Origin: Pseudomonadota bacterium
GTDB taxonomy: Bacteria > Myxococcota_A > UBA796 > SXON01
Length of the DNA: 64,000 nucleotides
Reading direction: 5' to 3'
NCBI GenBank assembly: GCA_030685065.1
Contig: JAUXQH010000135.1
Span: forward strand, 1-64,000
The notes under the pieces were generated by a model. That model searched no databases. It saw nothing but the letters and a program-made list of their open reading frames with translations, and was not told the DNA's origin. Both the position numbers and the translations under genes were made by a program. Shown here piece by piece: positions 1 to 9,190 of the stretch (positions within the stretch are counted from its first letter, which is position 1; each line of letters begins with the position of its first letter).

Positions 1-1140
1 GCCACCGCCGGAACCCGAGCCGCCACCGCTTCCGCCGCCGGAGCTACCGCCACCGCCGGAACCCGAGCCGCCGCCGCTTCCGCCGCCGGAGCTACCGCCG
101 CCGCCGGAGCTACCGCCGCCGCCGGAGCTACCGCCGCCGCCGGAGCTACCGCCACCGCCGGAGCTACCGCCGCCGCCGGAACCCGAGCCGCCGCGGCCCC
201 CCCCAGCGCCGGTGTCCAGTCCGATCGTGACCGAGATCTCGAGCCCAGAATCGCCGCTCCCGGCGCCGCCGCCGCTTCCGCCGCCGCTTCCGCCGCCGCT
301 CCCGGCGCCGCTTCCGCCGCCGCTTCCGCCGCCGCTTCCGCCGCTTCCGCCGCCGCTTCCGCCGCCGCTTCCGCCGCTTCCGCCGCTTCCGCCGCCGCCG
401 CCTCCACCCGCGCCGCCCGTGCCCGCGCCCCCGCCCGCGCCACCCCCCCCCGGCTTGGTCGGGGGATGCTTGTGGGTCGGCGTCGCGAGCACCGGCTTCG
501 GCGTCCCGGGCGCGCCGCCGTTGATGTCGACCTTGCTCGCCTTGAAGGTCTGCGACTGGGTGCCGATCTTGGCAGATGTCTTCGCGGCGAGGACGGCCGT
601 CTGCGTGGCGCTCATCGCGATCGAAGCCGTGGCCTCGACCTTGAAGTCCTTGCACTTGAAGCTGACGGTCTCCTTGGCCTCGTGGATGATGTTCTTGCCG
701 ACCTTCTGCGTGATCACCTTGTTCGCGGCGTGCAGCTCCTGGTAGATCGCGTCGTTCTCGGACGACGCCTTGATCTCGATGCGCTCCTTGCCGGGCGTGT
801 CGTCGAAATCGATCCAATGGGAATTGCGCGACCAGAAGCGACGATGGTCGTCGTTCCCATCCTCGTTCGCATAGGGCTTCGGTTTGTCCGCCGCCCCGTT
901 GTAGACGGCGCCCATCACGTAGGGCGACATCGTCCGGTACGAGAACCCGATCACGACCTCGGTACCGACCTCCGGGAGCATCACGAGCCCGCGCAGCTTG
1001 CCCGCCATGGGCGTGAGCATCCGGATCCAGGTGGAGTCCGGCGGGGTCTCGGCGTCAACTGGATAGTTGACCTTGATCCTGCCCATCTTGTCGGGATCGA
1101 CATTGTCGATGACGATGCCGACTACGAGGCCGTTTATCAT
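1..1140 (-). CDS. VgrG/phage baseplate gpV-like spike protein with long Gly/Ser-rich C-terminal tail (partial, 3' end outside window)
   Basis: Not in the supplied ORF track because it has no stop inside the window. Own translation from ATG at 1140 (minus): MINGLVVGIVIDNVDPDKMGRIKVNYPVDAETPPDSTWIRMLTPMAGKLRGLVMLPEVGTEVVIGF...VYNGAADKPKPYANEDG...FDDTPGKERIEI, then THKHPPTKPGGGG and ~150 residues of GGS/GGGS runs. Frame spot-checked as open to base 1. Confidence 0.85.
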   Translation of the reverse strand, partial: MINGLVVGIVIDNVDPDKMGRIKVNYPVDAETPPDSTWIRMLTPMAGKLRGLVMLPEVGTEVVIGFSYRTMSPYVMGAVYNGAADKPKPYANEDGNDDHRRFWSRNSHWIDFDDTPGKERIEIKASSENDAIYQELHAANKVITQKVGKNIIHEAKETVSFKCKDFKVEATASIAMSATQTAVLAAKTSAKIGTQSQTFKASKVDINGGAPGTPKPVLATPTHKHPPTKPGGGGAGGGAGTGGAGGGGGGGSGGSGGSGGGSGGGSGGSGGGSGGGSGAGSGGGSGGGSGGGAGSGDSGLEISVTIGLDTGAGGGRGGSGSGGGGSSGGGGSSGGGGSSGGGGSSGGGGSSGGGSGGGSGSGGGGSSGGGSGGGSGSGGG

Positions 1141-1152
1141 GACCCGACCTCG

Positions 1153-1863
1153 TCAGTTGATGTTCGTGATCGAGGCGGTGAGCGTGAGGCTGTTCCCGCC
1201 GTCGACCGTGCAGCTGGTCCCGGAGGTGAGCTCCATCGTCGTGCCCGCCTTCATCGAGATCGAGTTGGTGGCCTCGAGGATGAAGTCCTTGCACTTCCAC
1301 GACACGGTCTCGACGGCTTCGACGATGATGTCCTTGCCCGAGTAGACGGAGAGCACTTTCTCCTTCGCGTCCCAGATCAGGCGGATCTCTTCATTGTGCG
1401 TGATGAGCTCGATGCGCTCGTCACCCGCGGTGTCGTCGAACGTGACGCGATGGCCGCTGCGGCTCTGGAACACCCGGAGGTTGTTCTCGCCGTCCTCGTT
1501 GGCGTACGGCGGGGTGTCCACGCCGTTGTAGACAGAGCCAAGCACGATGGCGTTGTCGTGATCGCCATGCACGAACGACACGACGACCTCGTCCCCGATC
1601 TCGGGGATGGTCATCCAGCCGCGCTCCTGGCCCGCCATCGGCATCGCGAGGCGCGCCCACCAGCTCTCCGGACCGTCGGGGAGGGTGGGAAACTTCACGC
1701 GTACGCGGCCGAGTTGTTCCGGATCGACGTTGTCGGTCACCAGCGCCTCGACGAGCCCAGGCATCTGTCCGGACACTGGGCGTCCATGCCGATCGGTCAC
1801 TTTGGGCAAGGCTTCCTCCAACGGGTGGGGGGCAGTATAGGGCGCCGGGACGAAGCTCGTCAA
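1153..1863 (-). CDS. VgrG/phage baseplate gpV-like protein, paralog of preceding gene
   Basis: ORF 1153..2403 contains LVTDNVDPEQLGRVRVKFPTLPDGPESWWARLAMPMAGQERGWMTIPEIGDEVVVSFVHGD...VYNGVDTPPYANEDG...FDDTAGDERIEL. Likely TTG start at 1863; the N-terminal part of the ORF is antisense to the lipoprotein at 1973. Confidence 0.8.
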   Translation of the reverse strand: MTSFVPAPYTAPHPLEEALPKVTDRHGRPVSGQMPGLVEALVTDNVDPEQLGRVRVKFPTLPDGPESWWARLAMPMAGQERGWMTIPEIGDEVVVSFVHGDHDNAIVLGSVYNGVDTPPYANEDGENNLRVFQSRSGHRVTFDDTAGDERIELITHNEEIRLIWDAKEKVLSVYSGKDIIVEAVETVSWKCKDFILEATNSISMKAGTTMELTSGTSCTVDGGNSLTLTASITNIN

Positions 1864-1972
1864 TGCGGGGCGGGCAGACGGCGCCGGCGGAAATGCCGCC
1901 TCCGATAGCTTGTTCGACCGGATCGCACGCCGGTCGGTTCGGGTGTAAGGTGCGCGCGCTCCCGGATCCCCC

Positions 1973-3088
1973 TTGCGCCTCCTCCCGCTCGTCGCCTTGG
2001 TCCTCCTGACCGGCTGCCCCCAGAACATCGGCTCGGACGACAAGCCTGTCGACACCGCGGCGGACACCGACACCGATACCGATTCGGACACCGACACCGA
2101 TACCGACTCGGACACCGACACCGACACCGACACCGATTCGGACGCGGACACCGACGCCGATACCGACGCGGACGCCGACACCGACACGGACACGGACACG
2201 GACACCACGCCGGCCGAGTGCTCGGACGACCTCGACGGGGACGGAGTGACCGCGGGGGACGGCGATTGTCGTCCCGACGATGCGGAGGCCTTTCCCGGCG
2301 CCCCCGAGCGTTGCAACGGTCGGGACGACAATTGCGACGGCAAGGTCGACGAGGACGATCCCTGCGTCGCTCCCTTCGCGCCGCCTCCTCCGCCGGAGGA
2401 CACCGGCGATACGGCCGTTCCCGATACCGCCGTTCCAGAAACGGACGACGATGGGGACGGCTACTCCGAGAGCGAGGGGGACTGCGACGACACGAACCGC
2501 CGCATCAACCCGCGGTCGCCCGAGACGTGCGGGAACGGGATCGACGAGAACTGTGACGGCGTGGACGACGAGTGCGACGAGCCCGACACCGGAGTCGCCG
2601 CGTTCAACTACATGGGCGATTTCACCGTTTGCGAGGACGAGGCCTTCCTCCAGGGGCACTTTGCCTACGAGCTGACGGGCCTGCGCGACGGAGAGCGCCT
2701 CTGCACCGCGATCGGGGAGTTCGCCGTCGAGCGCGCCGCGCCCAGCGGCTGCCCCGATTGTGACTGGTCGTTCGACCTGTCGGGCCTCCAGAACACCCAG
2801 GCGTCGGGCGCCTACTGCGAGCAATTCGGGCTCGACGACGACTGGCTCGCGGGGGCGGTCGACTACTCGTGGGGGTTCGCCGAGACGTACGAGTACGTCG
2901 GCTACTACGGCAGCTACACGTTCGAAAATACGTTGATGCTCTACATCGACCGGACGTACGGCTGGTTCCCGTTCGCCTTCAACTACGCCGGGCGGAACTG
3001 GGTCGAGGGGGACAGTTACTACGCGTCGTTCTCTCGCCCCGTCACCAACGCGAAGGGCTACTACGCCTACTACTACTACTACCGGTAG
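1973..3088 (+). CDS. lipoprotein with Asp-Thr repeat linker and MopE-type putative metal-binding motifs
   Basis: TTG start; MRLLPLVALVLLTGC lipobox; (DT)n tract; DGDGVTAGDGDCRPDDAEAFPGAPERCNGRDDNCDGKVDEDD and DCDDTNRRINPRSPETCGNGIDENCDG repeats. Confidence 0.8.
   Translation: MRLLPLVALVLLTGCPQNIGSDDKPVDTAADTDTDTDSDTDTDTDSDTDTDTDTDSDADTDADTDADADTDTDTDTDTTPAECSDDLDGDGVTAGDGDCRPDDAEAFPGAPERCNGRDDNCDGKVDEDDPCVAPFAPPPPPEDTGDTAVPDTAVPETDDDGDGYSESEGDCDDTNRRINPRSPETCGNGIDENCDGVDDECDEPDTGVAAFNYMGDFTVCEDEAFLQGHFAYELTGLRDGERLCTAIGEFAVERAAPSGCPDCDWSFDLSGLQNTQASGAYCEQFGLDDDWLAGAVDYSWGFAETYEYVGYYGSYTFENTLMLYIDRTYGWFPFAFNYAGRNWVEGDSYYASFSRPVTNAKGYYAYYYYYR
2050..2209 (+). repeat. hexanucleotide-type low-complexity tract encoding (Asp-Thr/Ser/Ala)n linker
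   Basis: Repeated gacaccgacacc/gataccgattcggac units seen directly. Confidence 0.9.
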
Positions 3089-3169
3089 TCCCTGGGGATC
3101 CGGACGAATGACGCCGGATCGGGACGCCTCGATCGCGACCGGTTAGGCGGCGCCGTTGAGGGCCTGCCC

Positions 3170-5095
3170 ATGTCGTTGTTGCTGCTCGCGCTGTCCGCTT
3201 GTACGAAGCCCGCCGCCGACGACACGGGGGGCGTCACCCCTCGCGAGTTCTCGGACTGTGATCCGATCTCGTACGACTACTGCTCGCTGCCCTATCCGTC
3301 GTCGTTCTACCTGCGGACCGACGACACCAGCGCGACCGGGTTCCGGGTGCAGCTCGGCGCGACGACCCTGCCGATGACCCACCAGGGCTACCAGCCGCCC
3401 CCCGACCTCTGGAACGAGCTCGACGGCTTCTCTCCCATGGGGCCGATCCTGGCGCGGTTTCCGAACCTCGCCCTCACCGGAGTGCCCGGCCATGACGACA
3501 TCGGGGCGTCCATCGCGGACGGAGCCCCCATCGTGCTGGTCGACATGGAGACGGGCGAGCGCATGCCCTACTTCGCCGAGCTCGACATGGCGGGGGTGCA
3601 CGTCGCCGGGCGGGAGTTCCTCTTCATCCGGCCGGTGGTACCGCTTCGCAACGGGCACCGGTACGCGGTCGGCGTGCGCAACCTCGTGGACACGTCGGGC
3701 GCCGCGATCGCGGCCTCGGAGGGCTACGCGGCGCTCAGGGACGGAACGGCCACGGACAACTGGGACATCGAAGGCCGCCGCGACACCTTCGAGGAGGTGT
3801 TCACCACGCTCGAGGCGGACGGGTGGGCCCGCTCGGAGACCATCCTGGCGTGGGACTTCGTCGTGGGCAGCAAGGAGAAGATCACCGGCCGCGCCGAGTG
3901 GATGCGGGACGACACGCTGGCCCGCATCGGAGCCGGCCCGGCGTACGTGATCGACAGCGTCACCGACGAGGTGAGCGACACCATCTACCGCGAGATCCAG
4001 GGGCACTTCACCGCGCCCCTCTACCTCGAGGCCGACGAGCCCGACACCTTGCTCACGCGCGACGAGAACGGCATGCCGTTCTACAATGGCGACACGACGG
4101 TCCGCTTCACCATCCGCGTCCCGCGAACCGCGGTCGAGAATCCGCGTCCGCTCAAGCTCGTGCAGTACGGGCACGGGCTGCTCGGGGACCAGGGAGAGGT
4201 GGGCGCGGGCTACCTCGGCGAGATGGCCAACAAGTACGGGTACGTGCTGTTCGCGACCAACTGGCGCGGCATGGCGGAGGACGATCTGGACGCGATCACC
4301 CTCATGCTGGTCAGCGACATCGGGCGCTTCGGCATCATCCCCGAGGGCGGGCACCAGGGCCTCATCGAGTTCGTGGCCGCCGCGGCGATGATGCAGGGAA
4401 GCATGGCGAGCGACGCCAGCCTGGCCTTCGCGAGCCCGGAAACCGGCTCGATGGTCTCCGTGATCGACCCGAGCGAGGTCTACTACTACGGCAATTCGCA
4501 GGGCGGCATCCTCGGCGGAGTGTACCTCGCGATGTCACCCACGATCGAGCGCGGCGTGCTCGGGGTGCCGGGCATGCCCTACAGCCTCCTGTTGTCGCGC
4601 TCTTCGGACTTCACGCCCTTCTTCGCGCTCTTCCAGGGCATCTACCGCGACCAGGAGCACATCAGCTTCTGGATGGCGCTGCTCCAGAACCTCTGGGACT
4701 CGGCGGAGCCGGGCGGATGGGGCCGCCAGATGATCGAGGACCCCATCGCCGGCGTGCCGCAGAAGCAGGTGCTCCTGCAGGACGCCATCGGGGACGCCCA
4801 GGTCTCCACGCTCGGCGCCCAGAACATGGCCCGCGCGTACGGCGCGTCCCTGATCGAGACCCCCCTCGCCGAAGTGTGGGGCGTCGACATCCAGCCCTCC
4901 GGCTTCACCGGGTCCGCGTTGGTCGAGTACGAGCACGGCGCGCCCGAGGTGCCGTTCACCAACACGCCGCCCGACGAGGACGAGGACACCCACGAGGACA
5001 CCCGCCGCGCGCTCGCCGCCCAGGAGCAGCTCAACACGTTCCTCACGACGGGCGTGGTGCAGCAGTACTGCGACGGTGTGTGTGATCCGGACTAG
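3170..5095 (+). CDS. lipoprotein, alpha/beta-hydrolase (bacterial lipase-like)
   Basis: [13 protein letters not shown] signal/lipobox; [23 protein letters not shown] nucleophile-elbow motif. Confidence 0.75.
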   Translation: MSLLLLALSACTKPAADDTGGVTPREFSDCDPISYDYCSLPYPSSFYLRTDDTSATGFRVQLGATTLPMTHQGYQPPPDLWNELDGFSPMGPILARFPNLALTGVPGHDDIGASIADGAPIVLVDMETGERMPYFAELDMAGVHVAGREFLFIRPVVPLRNGHRYAVGVRNLVDTSGAAIAASEGYAALRDGTATDNWDIEGRRDTFEEVFTTLEADGWARSETILAWDFVVGSKEKITGRAEWMRDDTLARIGAGPAYVIDSVTDEVSDTIYREIQGHFTAPLYLEADEPDTLLTRDENGMPFYNGDTTVRFTIRVPRTAVENPRPLKLVQYGHGLLGDQGEVGAGYLGEMANKYGYVLFATNWRGMAEDDLDAITLMLVSDIGRFGIIPEGGHQGLIEFVAAAAMMQGSMASDASLAFASPETGSMVSVIDPSEVYYYGNSQGGILGGVYLAMSPTIERGVLGVPGMPYSLLLSRSSDFTPFFALFQGIYRDQEHISFWMALLQNLWDSAEPGGWGRQMIEDPIAGVPQKQVLLQDAIGDAQVSTLGAQNMARAYGASLIETPLAEVWGVDIQPSGFTGSALVEYEHGAPEVPFTNTPPDEDEDTHEDTRRALAAQEQLNTFLTTGVVQQYCDGVCDPD

Positions 5096-5132
5096 CTGCA
5101 CGGGTTGAAGCCGGCGAATCACGTGCGCACCC

Positions 5133-5167
5133 AAGGACCCAGCCGCTCTCGCGGAGAGGAGGTCCTT
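5133..5167 (+). promoter_or_regulatory. 5'UTR hairpin sequestering the ribosome-binding site of the downstream oxidoreductase
   Basis: AAGGACC (5133-5139) pairs with GGTCCTT (5161-5167); inner CTCTC (5146-5150) pairs with GAGAG (5154-5158). The AGGAGG Shine-Dalgarno at 5157-5162 lies within the structure; ATG at 5170. Confidence 0.5.
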
Positions 5168-5169
5168 CG

Positions 5170-6753
5170 ATGCGGACGAATAATGTGTGGCTCGCGACGA
5201 GCGCCGAGGCGCCGCGGGGGCCTCTGACGATGGATCTCCGCGCCGACGTCTGCGTGATCGGCGCCGGCGTGGCGGGTTTGACGACGGCCTACCTGCTCGC
5301 GCGGGAGGGGCGGAGCGTCATCGTACTCGAGCGCGGCGCGGTGGCAGGCGGAGAGACGCGCAACACGACGGCGCACCTCTCGAACGCGATGGATGACCGC
5401 TTCGTGCGGCTGGAGCGCGTGCACGGCCGGGGCGCCGCGCGCCTGGTCGCGGAGAGCCACGGCGCCGCGATCACCCGGATCGAGGAGATCGTGGCGGACG
5501 AGGACATCGCCTGCGACTTCGACCGGGTGGACGGCTACCTCTTCCAGCCACCGGGCCGCCCGATGTCCGAGCTCTCCGAAGAGCTCGCGGTCGCGCGGCG
5601 CGCCGGGGTGTTCGTGGAGATGATCGCGCGCGCGCCCATCGACGGCTTCGACACCGGGGCTTGCCTGCGCTTCACGGGTCAGGCTCAGCTCCATCCGCTC
5701 AAGTACATGCACGGCCTCGCGCTGGCGTTCGAGCGGCTCGGCGGGCGGATCTTCTGTGACACGCCCGTCAAGGAGGTGCACGGCGGCAACGAGGCCGAGG
5801 TCATCACCCGGGACGCGCGGGTCGTGCGCGCCCGCGCGGCCGTGGTCGCCACCAACTCCCCGATCAACAATCGCCTCGCGGTCCACACCCGGCAGGTGCC
5901 CTATCGGACGTTCGTGATCGGCGCGATCGTGCCCCGCGGCGTCGTCACCAAGGCGCTGTTCTGGGACGATGGGGACCCCTACCACTTCGTCCGGCTCGAG
6001 GCGACGGTCGACCCGACGGCCGACACGGACGTGCTGCTCGTGGGCGGGGAGGATGCCCGTACCGGGGAGGTGCATGACGACGAGGCCCGCTACCTTCGGC
6101 TCGAGGCCTGGGCGCGCGCCCGTTGGCCGATGATCCGGGACGTTCCCTACCGGTGGTCCGGTCAGGTGTACGAGCCGGTCGATGGCCTCGCCTTCATCGG
6201 GAAGAACCCGCTCGACGCGGACAACGTGTACATCGCGACGGGGGACTCGGGGCAGGGCATGACCCACGGCACCATCGCCGGCATCCTCCTCACGGATCTC
6301 ATCTGCGGACGCAAGAACCCGTGGACGCGCCTCTACGATCCGGCGCGGGTCCGGCTAAGCGTCGCGCGCGACTACGTGCGGGACTCCGTCGGCACCGCGG
6401 CGCACTACGCGGTGTGGCTCACGCCCGGCGATGTGTCCGGCGTGGACGCCATCCCGCCGGGGGAGGGCGCCGTGCTCCGGCAGGGTTTGCAGAAGATCGC
6501 GGCCTATCGAGACGAAAACGGGAACGTGTCGATGTGCAGCGCGACGTGCACCCACCTGGGCTGTGTCGTCGGCTGGAACCAGAGCGAGTCGTTCTGGGAG
6601 TGTCCGTGTCACGGGTCCCGCTTCGATCGCTTCGGGAAGGTGGTCAATGGTCCAGCGACCGTGGATCTCGCGCCCCTCCCTGCCCCTCCCGCCGCCGCGA
6701 CGAAGAAGCTCCCCGACGGGACGAAGAAGAAGAAGGTGCTGGAGCCGGTGTGA
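5170..6753 (+). CDS. FAD-dependent oxidoreductase with C-terminal Rieske [2Fe-2S] domain
   Basis: [23 protein letters not shown]-binding motif; C-terminal [26 protein letters not shown] Rieske motif. Confidence 0.9.
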   Translation: MRTNNVWLATSAEAPRGPLTMDLRADVCVIGAGVAGLTTAYLLAREGRSVIVLERGAVAGGETRNTTAHLSNAMDDRFVRLERVHGRGAARLVAESHGAAITRIEEIVADEDIACDFDRVDGYLFQPPGRPMSELSEELAVARRAGVFVEMIARAPIDGFDTGACLRFTGQAQLHPLKYMHGLALAFERLGGRIFCDTPVKEVHGGNEAEVITRDARVVRARAAVVATNSPINNRLAVHTRQVPYRTFVIGAIVPRGVVTKALFWDDGDPYHFVRLEATVDPTADTDVLLVGGEDARTGEVHDDEARYLRLEAWARARWPMIRDVPYRWSGQVYEPVDGLAFIGKNPLDADNVYIATGDSGQGMTHGTIAGILLTDLICGRKNPWTRLYDPARVRLSVARDYVRDSVGTAAHYAVWLTPGDVSGVDAIPPGEGAVLRQGLQKIAAYRDENGNVSMCSATCTHLGCVVGWNQSESFWECPCHGSRFDRFGKVVNGPATVDLAPLPAPPAAATKKLPDGTKKKKVLEPV

Positions 6754-6778
6754 CTACATCGATGGGACGGGGGGAGGC

Positions 6779-7036
6779 ATGGCGGACGAGGACGACCAGA
6801 GTCTCGAGGGCGACTTCGAGGAGAACACCAAGGACATCCCCCCGTCCGCGAGCATCAGCAAGGAGCGCGCGGACGGGCAGGACTCACGGGCGACAGCGCG
6901 CGTCGGCGAGGAGCCGGACGGGCCGAGCACCCGGGTGACGGAGGGCCGCGGCATCGCTGCGCGGATCGCCGAACACGAGGCGATCATCCAGCACAAGGAG
7001 CTTCCGGAGCGCGGCAGGCGCCACAAGAAGCGGTAG
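6779..7036 (+). CDS. small hypothetical protein
   Basis: MADEDDQSLEGDFEENTKDIPPSASISKERADGQDS... in frame of ORF 6431..7036; internal ATG at 6779. Confidence 0.5.
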   Translation: MADEDDQSLEGDFEENTKDIPPSASISKERADGQDSRATARVGEEPDGPSTRVTEGRGIAARIAEHEAIIQHKELPERGRRHKKR

Positions 7037-7038
7037 GG

Positions 7039-8526
7039 CTACGAGCGCTCCACCCCGTAGAGCCGACCGTGGCGGTTCCACAGGTGCGCCACGAGATCCT
7101 CGACCGGATCGCGGTCGCCGACGACCTCGCGGAAGAGGACCGGCGCGTCGTCGAGGTGGCCCTTGGCGTGCACGTGGTCGCGCAGCCACGCGAGGATGGC
7201 CTTGAAGTCCCCCCGCTCGACGCGCTCCCAGATGTCGGGGAGGTCTTCCTGGATCTTCGCCCCGAACCCGGCCGCGTAGAGGTTGCCGATGGTGTAGCTG
7301 GGGAAGTAGCCGAACGCGCCGCCCGACCAGTGCACGTCCTGGAGCACGCCCTCCTTCGCGGTGGGTGGCACCACGCCGACGATGCGGCGGTACGCGTCGT
7401 CCCAGGCGGCGGGGAGGTCGACCGCCTGGAGCTTGCCCTCGAGGACGGCCACCTCGATCTCGAAGCGCACCAGGACGTGCAGGTTGTAGGTGGCCTCGTC
7501 CGCGAAGATGCGGATGAGCGAGCGGTCGACCTTGTTCATCGCCGCGTAGAGCGAGGTGGGCGTGACCGCGAGCGTGGGCCAGATGCCGTGCATGCGCGGC
7601 GCGAGGTAGCGACAGAACGCCTCGGAGCGCCCGATGAAGTTCTCCCAGAAGCGCGACTGGGACTCGTGGAGGCCCATGCCGGCGGCCTTGTCGAGGCCGG
7701 TGCCCGCCCACTGCGAGGGGAGGCCCTGCTCGTACATGGCGTGGCCGCACTCGTGCACGGTGCCGCCGAGCGCGGCGAGGAAGTTGTCTACGCGAAAGTG
7801 GGTGGTGATCCGCACGTCGTCCGTCGCGAGGCCAACGGAGAACGGGTGCTCGGAGAGATCGAGCCGGCCGTGCACGCGGTCAAAACCGAGGTCGGTCAGG
7901 ACACGCTCGGAGAGCTTGCGCTGGCCCTCGATGTCCAACGGCGCGTCGAACCCCTCGGCGGGGGGGCGGCCCTGGATGGCGTCGAGGAAACGATTCAGCT
8001 CGCGGCCGAGGCGCTCGAACATCGGGCGGAGCTCGGCGATCGTCGAGCCGGGATCGTAGTCCTCGAGCAACGCGTCGTACAGGTGCTGCCCCGGCGTGGC
8101 CTGCCGCTCCGCCTGCTCGCGCGTCAGATCGATGAGGCGCTGGAGCGGCGCGGCGTAGGGCGCGAAGTCGTTGGCCTCGCGCGCCTTCATCCACGCGGCG
8201 AAGCCGGCGGTGCGGGCGTGGGAGAGCTCCTCGACCAGGCGGCCGGGGAGCACGGTCGCCCGGCGGTACCGACGGCGGGCGTTCCGCACCGCGGAGGTCT
8301 GGACGCGGTCGAGCGAGGAGCCCTCGAGGGAATCGAGCCAGCTTCCGACCTCGGGGGCCGTGAACCGCTCGTGGTAGATGCGACCGAGCGCGGCAGCCTG
8401 CTTGCCGCGCGAGGCGCCGGCGCCAGCGGGCAAGTAGGTCTGCTGATCCCAATCGAGCAGCGCCATCGCGCCGCCGATGGCGTCGAGCTCGTGGATGCGA
8501 GACGTGAGCTGGTCCCAGGCGTTCAT
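7039..8526 (-). CDS. M32 family carboxypeptidase (carboxypeptidase Taq)
   Basis: MNAWDQLTSRIHELDAIGGAMALLDWDQQTYLP; VHECGHAMYEQGLP zinc motif; GLHESQSRFWEN. ATG at 8526 preferred over the longer ORF. Confidence 0.9.
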   Translation of the reverse strand: MNAWDQLTSRIHELDAIGGAMALLDWDQQTYLPAGAGASRGKQAAALGRIYHERFTAPEVGSWLDSLEGSSLDRVQTSAVRNARRRYRRATVLPGRLVEELSHARTAGFAAWMKAREANDFAPYAAPLQRLIDLTREQAERQATPGQHLYDALLEDYDPGSTIAELRPMFERLGRELNRFLDAIQGRPPAEGFDAPLDIEGQRKLSERVLTDLGFDRVHGRLDLSEHPFSVGLATDDVRITTHFRVDNFLAALGGTVHECGHAMYEQGLPSQWAGTGLDKAAGMGLHESQSRFWENFIGRSEAFCRYLAPRMHGIWPTLAVTPTSLYAAMNKVDRSLIRIFADEATYNLHVLVRFEIEVAVLEGKLQAVDLPAAWDDAYRRIVGVVPPTAKEGVLQDVHWSGGAFGYFPSYTIGNLYAAGFGAKIQEDLPDIWERVERGDFKAILAWLRDHVHAKGHLDDAPVLFREVVGDRDPVEDLVAHLWNRHGRLYGVERS

Positions 8527-8641
8527 GGCGTCCTCGAAGCCGGGCGATATAACGGGCGTCCGCCACTCCATGCCAAGCAGGCCGCCCACGATCACGATCG
8601 ACGCCGCCGCCTCGCCCGAAGCAAATGTGCTCCTCACGACG

Positions 8642-9190
8642 ATGCTCCACGCCCTCCAGGACGCGCTCCGCGCGGCCCCGGACGACGAAGCGGCGCTCGA
8701 ACGGGGCCTCTCGGAGGGCCTCGCCGCGTACGACGCCTACCTCGCGCTCGTCGTCACCGCGCATCCGATGAGCTGCCGGGTCGGCTGCACGGCGTGCTGC
8801 CATGACAACCCGCGCGGCGTCACCGGCGTCGAGATCGAGCGCCTCCGCCGATCGGTCGACACCTTCCCGGATCGCGCTCGCGTGAAGTCGGCGTTCGCAC
8901 GGCTCGCCGCGCAGAGGGCCGACGCCGAGGCCTGGCGTCGCCGCCAGGAGCCGTGCCCCCTGCTCGACGGCGACGGGCGATGCCGGGCCTATGCGGCGCG
9001 CCCGCTCGCCTGTCGCGCGTTCGTGGCGGTGACGCCGGCCGAGTGGTGCGATCCGTCGAGCCCGCGCTACGCCGACCGCGTGAATCCCCACCTCGATCCC
9101 CCGCGCGTAATCCTGCAGATCCTCCAGGCGCTCTCCGCCCGCCGCGGGTTGTCCGTCGCGACCGACCTCCACACGGGGATGGCCGGGTAG
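8642..9190 (+). CDS. YkgJ-family cysteine cluster protein
   Basis: MSCRVGCTACCHDNPRGVTGVEIERL; CPLLDGDGRCRAYAARPLACRAF. Confidence 0.8.
   Translation: MLHALQDALRAAPDDEAALERGLSEGLAAYDAYLALVVTAHPMSCRVGCTACCHDNPRGVTGVEIERLRRSVDTFPDRARVKSAFARLAAQRADAEAWRRRQEPCPLLDGDGRCRAYAARPLACRAFVAVTPAEWCDPSSPRYADRVNPHLDPPRVILQILQALSARRGLSVATDLHTGMAG

Noticed and set aside
164-817. Arg-rich minus ORF and Pro-rich plus ORF (212..745)
   Set aside because: Out-of-frame readings of the Gly/Ser tail of the spike gene on the minus strand.
2050-2209. Possible CRISPR-like repeat array
   Set aside because: In-frame coding microsatellite without unique spacers.
1421-2824. 467-aa minus ORF with GVGVRVGIGVGVRV and 416-aa ORF part with SVSVSVSASASV
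   Set aside because: These repeats are antisense translations of the Asp-Thr codon repeat of the 1973-3088 lipoprotein.
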